A DNA stretch of 64,000 nucleotides, taken from positions 5,021,252-5,085,251 of the forward strand of contig NC_062993.1 in assembly GCF_023078275.1 (NCBI RefSeq). Direction: 5' to 3'. Under the pieces are notes generated by a model, which saw only the letters and a list, made by a program, of their open reading frames with translations, did no database searches and was not told where the DNA came from. Shown piece after piece: positions 56,561-64,000 of this stretch. Made by a program: the position numbers and the translations under genes. This DNA comes from Leguminivora glycinivorella (lineage: Eukaryota; Arthropoda; Insecta; Lepidoptera; Tortricidae). How positions within the stretch are numbered: the stretch's first letter is position 1; each line of letters begins with the position of its first letter.

Positions 56561-57529
56561 TTATTTTTTATTTATAAGTGATATATTTAATAGATAGACG
56601 TCACTTGAACCAATTTCGATCAATTCTTAATACGGATAATGTTATTGCTAACAAGTTAACACCTATTTATCTTCAAAATCAAACTAATATTTACAAAACA
56701 AAGAAAGCATTCGTGAACAAGAAGTAAGCAGAATGCCTCACCCCACGCACTCAGTTTTTATCGAATATTCGATTAATTGGATGATTAAAAAAAAACAGAA
56801 AAACGTTCAAGTATTATTTTTTAATATGAAAACGTTACCCCAACCTACTTTCATTACTGCTAATAGCTAACGTGAAGTTATCTGTAAAACCATACTTAAT
56901 AAGGGAGATTTATACCTAGATTTCCTGGTCCCTTTTTTTTGGAAATTGAAATTTAGCGCCTCACTCCGAATTTAGCTGTTATCAGTTCCATGGCAATTTA
57001 GTACTCCAGAATTCCCTCCACTTCACTAAGAAATATAAGGCATTTTCCTTTTAAGTCATTAGTTACATGCATACACAAAAATCGGTCTAATTACTACTTA
57101 CACTTTGAAATCTTAGCCGATCTACTGATCAGCTTGGAAACTAAAACCCATCAAATCGCTGCTGAGCAATTTGAGGCGTTTTGGATTTGAATGTTTAAAT
57201 AAGTTCGCCTTTGTACCTCCTCCTTCTTCATTCTTTTAAATTTTATGTCTGGTATATTTTATGTTGGTGGTACAATAAAGAATTTACTTACTTATTTATC
57301 ACCTCTTCCCTTCCAGTGGTTCTTTGGTACCAGCCACTGTGCAACTAAGGTTTAAAATGATCCACACCTGGATAGAAAGTGTCTTCGACTAATTGCTTCT
57401 CTTTTTTTGGTTATTCTGTTTTGAACGAGTACCTATATCTTTGCTCATTCCTGTTCTAAGACCCTAACCAGGACGCTTTTGTTTAGAGCCTACGAAAAAG
57501 TTTTCAACTTTTTATATTAAGTATCCGAT
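56561..57529. other. Nothing recognised
   Basis: No exon or RNA gene. 57225-57300 resembles a LINE 3' end ('acaataaagaatttacttac'). Confidence 0.35.
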
Positions 57530-58340
57530 CCGGTCCAAGATGGCATTTGGTACGGGCGTAGGCATTTATGAAAATGACTAGTGACTACAGTGGTAGTATC
57601 AGCATGGACAATTATGCCACTGTCTTCCAAGCCGAGACATACCCAATAATTACCTGTGTACATAAGAATATAGTTAGACAAACCCAAGGAAAGAATATCT
57701 ATATACTCAGCGACAGTCAGGCGGCACTCAAAGCCTTCACATCGCCCAGAGTTGACTCTAGACTGGTATTAAACGGCATCCAAGCTCTTAACAAGCTTGG
57801 AAGGCAAAACAAGGTGCAACTGGTATGGATACCGGGGTACGAAGGCTTCATTGGCAATGAAAATGCTGATGAACTTGCCAAGGCCAGGCCAGATCTGTAG
57901 ACAACTTCACAGATCTGAAGGAACCATTAAAGCGGCTATGAAAGACCAAACAAAGGCTAATCACCAAAAAGAGTGGGATGCCCTGTTAGGTCTGAAGCAT
58001 TCAAAGCTCTTTATGTGGAGGGTTGAATCTGGATGGAGCAAAAAGTTAGGAAAGCTAGGCAAAAGACAACTCAAATTATAACGGGGGTGTTCACAGGCCA
58101 TTACGGGATCAAAGGAATTTTGGCCAAGATGGGACACGCTGACTACACTGATTGTCGCATGTGCGGCGAAGAGGAAGAGACCATCAGACATCTAATGTGT
58201 GAATGTCATGCCCTCGCCAGACAAAGAATGAAGAACTTTGGAGCAGGCTACCTTGTACCAAAGGACATCAGAGAGCTACCCATGAGCCTCATCATCCGAT
58301 ACGTGGAGATGGTCGAGAAGCTCCTGAATAGCTGAAGGAT
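57530..58340 (+). pseudogene. LINE RNase H and C-terminal zinc finger, frameshifted
   Basis: 57568-57900 encodes an RNase H fold piece: FQAETYPII with the catalytic E, LSDSQAALKAF with the D, and WIPGYEGFIGNENADELAK with the final D. The start of the domain lies in another frame just upstream. After a stop the protein resumes in other frames and ends at 58335 with a Cys/His cluster CRMCGEEEETIRHLMCEC followed by LIIRYVEMVEKLL. At least two frame changes are present. RNase H downstream of RT points to an R1/Jockey-group LINE. The RT part is absent. Confidence 0.8.
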
Positions 58341-58422
58341 CTTAAGATCGAAGGGGGTAATTTCACAAAAGATCCCGATGGGTCGAAGTGTAGCCGGAAG
58401 GGCCCCCGCAGATTTAAGATGA

Positions 58423-58552
58423 GTATCCGATCCGATCGAGCGGAGGACCGACTCCTATACATTCTCGAAATCATTCAAGGCGCCATCTTTGATTTTTGCC
58501 TTTGACATCCTTCCTACATCCGATATCGGATCGGATAATATGACAACGCTGT
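58423..58552. repeat. 'ATCCGATATCGGAT' MITE, copy 3, diverged
   Basis: Right half ('acatccgatatcggatcgga', 'taatatgacaacg') matches the family at 29600-29732. The left half is altered. Confidence 0.65.
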
Positions 58553-58889
58553 ATGGCCCTATAACCATCATTATATCCAATGATGTTGTCTCACGTTCCA
58601 CTCTCAACAAGCCATCCTCTCTACCATCCATTTCCAAGGTAAAGGTGTTGTCAGAAAAACTTCTCCTTATACTTTACACCTATCTAATTACTACTACTGT
58701 CTTATATCAACAGCTCACTATCTGATTGCAAGATTCTAGTCATAGAACGAAATAGAGATAGAGAGCTAGGTGTGTTTTAATTTCTACAGTTTGCTGATTT
58801 ACGCAAAAAATAAATAAAATATGTAGGTACATTTCGCATTATGGCGCTCATCTATCTCAGCCGTTATCAATTTCACGCTTATACGCATC
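58553..58889. other. Nothing recognised
   Basis: No exon, RNA gene or repeat end seen. Confidence 0.35.
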
Positions 58890-59020
58890 TGAAACATTAA
58901 TTTTGTTCCGTTTAATAAATTATCCGAAATTATCCGAATTATTCGAATATTCGAATAATAAAAATTGTATTATCCGAATTATTCGAATATTAAAAACTCG
59001 TCGGATAATGCAAACTCTAG
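58890..59020. repeat. 'ATCCGAATTATTCG' palindromic cluster
   Basis: Related in word content to 56010-56560 ('attattcgaatattcgaata', 'tcggataatg'). Confidence 0.6.
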
Positions 59021-59083
59021 GGCGTTTAAAGCTTATAACTAGATGGCGCTGTTCGCAGCCTGGAAGTGGCCAAAATCATATTT

Positions 59084-59345
59084 TTAACCCCCGACGCAAA
59101 AACGACGGGGTGTTATAAGTTTGACGTGTCTGTCCGTGTGTGTGTCTGTCTGTCTGTCTGTCTGTTTGTTTGTCTGTCTGTCTGTCTGTGGCATTGTAGC
59201 TCCCGAACGGATGACCCGATTTGGATTTAGTTTTTTTTTTCTGAAAGCTGAGTAAGTCGGGAGTGTTCTTAGCCATGTTTCATGAAAATCGTTCTACTAT
59301 GTCGCGGTCGGGGGTTTTTTCAAAATTTTAATTTTGTGGTTAGGT
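59084..59345 (-). repeat. 'CCGCGACATAG' MITE, copy 4
   Basis: Full reversed copy from 'aacccccgacgcaaaaacga' to 'aaaattttaattttgtggtt', with a GTCT/TGTG microsatellite. Confidence 0.85.
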
Positions 59346-59382
59346 TATCTCCAAATATTTTTGCGTATTTTTATTTTTTAAC

Positions 59383-59597
59383 TTCCGACGCAAAAACGAC
59401 GGGGTGTTATAAGTTTGACGTGTCTGTCTGTCTGTGTGTGTGTCTGTCTGTGGCATCATAGCTCCCGAACGGATGGACCGATTTCGATTTAATTTTTTTT
59501 GTTTGAAAGCTGATTTATTCGGGAGTGTTCTTAGCCATATTTTATGAAAATCGGTCCACTATGTCGCGGTCGGGGGTTTTTTCAAAATTTTAATTAT
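59383..59597 (-). repeat. 'CCGCGACATAG' MITE, copy 5
   Basis: Second reversed copy only ~40 bp away from copy 4, with a shorter microsatellite. Confidence 0.85.
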
Positions 59598-60462
59598 AAG
59601 AACAAATGACATTTATAATTTCTTTATTTTAATATCATGATATCACGTCAATACACATTTTGAAAAAAATATTGTAGGCATCATCGGTGTAGTTATGATA
59701 GTATTTAATAGGTGGCGCTAAAAAATCGAGGTGCGATCCTTAGTATGAAGTATATAATGTATATCCTATATAAATAATCTATAAATCGTCACTACTTTGA
59801 AAAAATCTCGTATCTCACTCTGCTCCTCAAAGTTAAAACGCAGTAAGTCTATATGCATTCCATACATACTTACTACAATTTTCTTTTCATTGACAGACGA
59901 AGATACAAGTTTTTTTTAAAAGTAGTGACGAAATAATCCTAGCCTAAATAGTAAAGTATTTGATTACTTACTTACATCATCCGACATTTTTGTTTGTCCC
60001 GATGAAACACACTTGAACTAATAACTTAGTAGTAACTTTCCCGTGACAATGTATTTCAAAACTAAATGCATTTTGCATCTTAATGCATATTTATAGTGCA
60101 TAATATTATAATAGTGCAGTCTAGACCGATTCTGATAGCACATCTTGATTTTATTTAGATAAGATAAAAAAAATAAGAAACAGATATGGGAGCGTGTGAG
60201 GTGCTCATAAGTATCTGAACATTCTGAACACGTTTTCTATTGCCATGGTGATAGAGGCCTGTTTAAATATTTTTGAGTACTTTGGGCGCTCGGATTCTTA
60301 TACCTACATGTATTTGATGTATCTTACGGTGGCCGAACTTTACGATACGGTGCGGAGTGTTAACGAAAGTTATCTTGGCTACAGGGCACTTAACCAACAT
60401 CACAATCGCCTCGTAAGCGGTATCGTAGAGCGTAGTGCTAGCTTTCTATCGCTCTTCTGGGT
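59598..60462. other. Nothing recognised
   Basis: AT-rich, no exon or RNA gene. A short plus frame starts at 60245 and runs into the MITE at 60463; it lacks family likeness. Confidence 0.35.
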
Positions 60463-61245
60463 AAGTAGCCGAACGGCACAAACGCCAACGAAACGATACG
60501 CTTGCAGATATCTATCTCTATCGCTCGCTCTTGCGTATTGGCGCGACAAAGCCAGACTACCTTTCGTGGCGTTTTTTTAGGGTTCCGTAGTCAACTAGGA
60601 ACCCTTATTAGTTTCGCCATGTCTGTCTGTCCGTCCGTCCGTCCGTCCGTCCGTCCGTCCGTCCGCGGATAATCTCAGTAACCGTTAGCACTAGAAAGCT
60701 GAAACTTGGTACCAATATGTATATCAATCACGCCAACAAAGTGGAAAAATAAAAAAGGGAAAAAAATTGTTTTATTAGGGTACCCCCCTACATGTAAAGT
60801 GGGGGCTAATCTTTTTTTTCATTCCAACCCCAACGTGTGATATATTGTTGGATAGGTATCTAAAAATTAATAAGGATTTACTAAGATCGTTATTTGATAA
60901 TATTCATATTTTCGGAAATAATCGCTCCTAAAGGAAAAAAAATGCGTCCCCCCCTCTAAGTTTTGAACCATATGTTTAAAAAATATGAAAAAAATCACAA
61001 AAGTAGAACTTTATAAAGACTTTCTAGGAAAATTGTTTTGAACTTGATAGGTTCAGTAGTTTTTGAGAAAAATACGGAAAACCACGGAACCCTACACTGA
61101 GCGTGGTCCGACACGCTCTTGGCCGATTTTTTTTTCGTTTCGCGTTGCAGAAATAGTACATTTAGCTAAGCAAGAGCGATAGAGATGATTGCTACGAAAG
61201 AGATATTATCGTGAGCGTTTCGTGAGCGTTTGTTCATTTAGACAC
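60463..61245. repeat. 'TAGCCGAATGGCAC' MITE split by a nested repeat
   Basis: 60463-60572 and 61134-61245 are parts of the family at 43121-43276, separated by the element at 60573-61133. The right part holds extra inverted text ('gagcgtttcgtgagcgtttg'). Confidence 0.7.
60573..61133 (-). repeat. 'CCGGCCAAGAGCG' element, copy 4
   Basis: Reversed full copy from 'agggttccgtagtcaactag' to 'gacacgctcttggccg', with a (GTCC)n run at 60628-60664. It is nested in the MITE at 60463-61245. Confidence 0.8.
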
Positions 61246-61678
61246 GCAGTAGTCGTGCGACAGAGCCAGACTCCGTTTCGATCGACAGCGTTTATAGCGT
61301 CAACGATGCCAATTATGCTAGGGTTGCTGATAAGAATGAAAATGTTATAAAAAAAACCCACTTTTGAAAATTAGAATCATTTTCTCGATCGTAGTTACAC
61401 AGCTGTTTCTTAGAACGTATATACAGTGTGTTGAACGTATATACGGCCGATATATGTATTAAACCGGGCATATAATTTATTTGTGTAATAATTAAATTCA
61501 GAGGTGTTTCAAGTTACTCTTAATTTAAAAATTTTGACCTTATTATTATTATTTTTTTCTCAGCAGGGTTAGCACATGATTGCCGCAAGATAGACTACCC
61601 GTCCTTATGTCATTAATACAGAGCAATCAATGGTCAATGGTTGTGGTGAGTACCTAATGAGATTATTGAAAATTAAAT
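61246..61678. other. Nothing recognised
   Basis: No gene or clear repeat seen. Confidence 0.35.
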
Positions 61679-61914
61679 TTAAATAAAAAAAACCCCGACC
61701 ACGACATAGTGGACCGATTTTCATGAAACATGGCTAAGAACACTCCCGACTAACTCAGCTTTCAAACAAAAAAAACTAAATCTAAATCGATTCATCAGTT
61801 CGGGAGCTACGATGCCATAAACAGACACACACACAGACAGACAGACAAAAACAGACAGACAGACAGACACGTCAAACTTATAACATCCCGGCGTTTTTGT
61901 GTCGGTGGTTAAAA
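61679..61914 (+). repeat. 'CCGCGACATAG' MITE, copy 6
   Basis: Full copy; 'cataaacagacacacacaca' type microsatellite and end 'gtttttgtgtcggtggtt'. Confidence 0.8.
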
Positions 61915-62063
61915 ACGACGTTTACGCGAATACGATTATGTAAACTTTAAATTGCGCAACTATTAATTACATTTCTAATATCCTAAATTACAATCACCGT
62001 TAAGAGGTTAATAGATTCGTCCGTATTACATTTACACACTGTATAAATAATGTAACCCTATAC

Positions 62064-62293
62064 CATACCTCGGACACTGGCGATTAAATATATGAAAGAG
62101 GCGCGTACCTAGCGCACAGTGTAAGCTCGTGTAGGTGAACGCGTAATATGCTTGTATGAGTGACATATGACAGGTCGACTGTTCGCGTTTTTGACAGACG
62201 GTAACTGTGAGGTAACCGAGAGGGGGTGGACGGTACTTTCAGCAGTGAGCGGGAGTGGCCATACTGTATGATAATACTCTTTATTATACTGTG
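62064..62293 (-). repeat. 'CACAGTATAATAAAGAG' repeat, copy 4
   Basis: Reversed full copy of the family at 21806-22034. Confidence 0.8.
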
Positions 62294-62534
62294 CCTATAC
62301 ACATTATTTTAACCGTGTAAAATAGTTTGTTAACCTTTTAGAGTGGATATTATGTTCATCACCTCTACTACAGTAGAACACGTACCTACTATCTATTTAT
62401 TTACTCGTGTTCATTCATATCGTAAACAATAAGAGATATATTACTGATTATTTATTAACTGTGTCTGAATCTTAATCCAATATTTCTTTGCAATCAATTC
62501 AAAGAAAATAATGTATAGTTTTATAATATCGTAA
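62294..62534. other. Nothing recognised
   Basis: AT-rich spacer. Confidence 0.35.
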
Positions 62535-62872
62535 TTGGGTATTTTCGCGAGAACGATTACCAAAAATATACTTTTTAAGGTAGGTTTATATAATTCCTAC
62601 TGAGAGTCACGAGCCCTTTCGATCTAGGACAAAAAACAAGAGACAAAAAATGGTCCCAAAATTTTCTATTATGTATTTTGCATATGTACTCTTTCCACTT
62701 TGTAACCGTGATATGGTAACAAAGTGGAAAAAATAATTTTGGGACGCTTTTTATTACTTACTAGGATCGAAAGGGCTCATGATTTTGAGTAGGAAGAACA
62801 TTAAATATACCTATTTTAGAAAAAAAAAGTTTTTGAACCTTTTTTCGCGAAAATGCCCAGTTACGGGGGAGA
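62535..62872. repeat. Foldback MITE 'GGGCATTTTCGCGAAA', copy 4
   Basis: Complete hairpin-type copy: 'gggtattttcgcgagaacga' and 'gagccctttcgatctagg' at the left, 'ggatcgaaagggctc' and 'ttcgcgaaaatgcccag' at the right. Confidence 0.8.
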
Positions 62873-63162
62873 TGTTCAGAATGTGTACATCACCAGACAA
62901 TGAAAAACTGATAAGTGATAAATAATAAAAGTAGTTCATTGAGTTATTTTATTAGGTATCCTTCATATCACATTTGATCTATGGATCTGTTGGAGCTTAT
63001 GCCGATTATCGTACTTTGATCGATCGATAAAAACAATCTGTTTAATCAAAGAATCTGATCACAAAATATGACTTTGACTTGGGCTTAATGACCCCTTTTC
63101 AAAAAATACCCATTAAATTGGACCTCTTTGTGTGAACGATTTGGACTCCCATTTTATTATTT

Positions 63163-63346
63163 TACTAGCTTTTTCCCGCGGCTTCGCTCGCGTTAGAATC
63201 AGACACAAAGTAGCCTATGTCACTCTCCATCCCTTCAACGATCTCCACTTAAAAGATCACGTCAATTTGACTCTCCGTTTTGCCGTGAAAGACGGACAAA
63301 CAAACAGACAGACACACTTTCCTATTTATAATATTAATATGGATTC
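63163..63346 (+). repeat. 'CCGCGGCTTCGC' repeat, copy 3
   Basis: 'ttcccgcggcttcgctcgcg', 'cacaaagtagcctatgtcac' and 'gacggacaaacaaacagaca'. Same family as 55547-55957. Confidence 0.8.
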
Positions 63347-63504
63347 TTATCTTTTCTACCCTCACCATAGAACAAGGCAGCATAAATATTAGATACATAT
63401 ACTCTTATGGCTCTACAAATAAGTTGATGTCAGATATTTTTGCGGTCTTCTTTTTAAGCGATGTTATTGCCAGTGTATTTACCTTTATAGTATGAAACCC
63501 TAAA

Positions 63505-63835
63505 AAAGTGTCTGGGCTATTTTTTTCAAAGTTGTTCACCTCACTTTTTTTGGATTTGAATTTTTTTATGTGGTTTCCATTCAGAATAGCGAGCTCTTTC
63601 AATCCTAATAGGAGTAAAAAAAGTGTCCCAAAGTTTTTCCCATTCGTTACCATTTTTTCATACATTTTGTTTGAAGGTAACGGAATGGAAGGTTTGAAAA
63701 ATGTATACCTAGTATGGCAATCTTGGGACATTTTTTTAATTCTAAGATCAGGATCGGAAGACCCTGCGATTCTGAGTATGAATCGCGTAAAAACTACCCA
63801 TGTTTGAAAAAAATGGTCCGTCTAATTCTACTTAG
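63505..63835. repeat. Foldback MITE, second family, copy 2
   Basis: Matches 48337-48665: 'agcgagctctttcaatccta' and 'gcgattctgagtatgaatcg'. The final ~165 bp to 64000 hold nothing recognised. Confidence 0.7.
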
Positions 63836-64000
63836 TCCAAGTTTACACTTTGTACCTTTGACGTATTTTCATACGGAAACCCTGTGAAACCGGTCTTTTG
63901 GTAACCGACAACATTTCCTGGGAAATTGCATGTTTATGGTGTAAACCCCTTCAAAATTTCTTTTGTACAAAACTAGGAAAGGCAAGGTGGGGGAAAACTC

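Noticed and set aside
57961..58191. Minus-strand frame over the LINE RNase H fragment
   Set aside because: Antisense shadow; the plus strand carries RNase H and zinc-finger motifs.

Overview
The window is a repeat-rich stretch of a moth or butterfly (Lepidoptera) nuclear genome. The evidence is intron-split animal genes with GT-AG splice sites, a complete mitoribosomal protein gene (mRpS25), two Tret1-like sugar porters, and many repeats typical of Lepidoptera: tRNA-derived SINEs ending in GATGATG runs, CR1/Jockey-type LINE fragments, a mariner and many MITEs. The species cannot be named from the sequence alone.

Host genes lie in the middle third. (1) 21313-27385, minus: a seven-exon MFS sugar porter that I could assemble completely (447 aa, all splice phases consistent). 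(2) 28645-38446, plus: a six-exon gene for a 300-aa protein of the ornithine/aspartate carbamoyltransferase fold, in which every catalytic motif is altered. It looks like a pseudoenzyme. (3) 39121-39624, minus: intronless mRpS25, tail to tail with (2). (4) 40251-44857, minus: a second sugar porter with the same exon phases as (1), lacking only its first coding exon. Two relics of a further porter copy lie near (1): a 120-bp 3'-exon fragment on the plus strand at 16744-16863 and a copy of the porter 3'UTR at 18320-18632.

1-13.6 kb has no host gene that I can recognise. It holds a minus-strand CR1-like LINE (2880-4495), several MITEs, foldback elements and SINEs. 13.6-19.6 kb is a composite of a 5'-truncated LINE with endonuclease and reverse transcriptase (frameshifted), inverted ~250-bp repeat copies and the porter relics. 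45-64 kb is almost entirely repeats: a ~850-bp (CCCTGT)n array, two apparently identical 693-bp TIR elements on either side of it, a long-armed foldback element, SINEs, a LINE RNase H fragment, and repeated copies of short MITE families that also occupy the introns of the host genes.

The genes do not form an operon-like unit. The porters are dispersed paralogues that bracket the carbamoyltransferase-like gene and mRpS25. The strongest leads are the carbamoyltransferase-like pseudoenzyme, a retroposed tRNA-Ser 3' half with CCA and 22-bp target-site duplications inside a porter intron, and the porter duplication relics. Family comparisons are from memory; no database search was possible.
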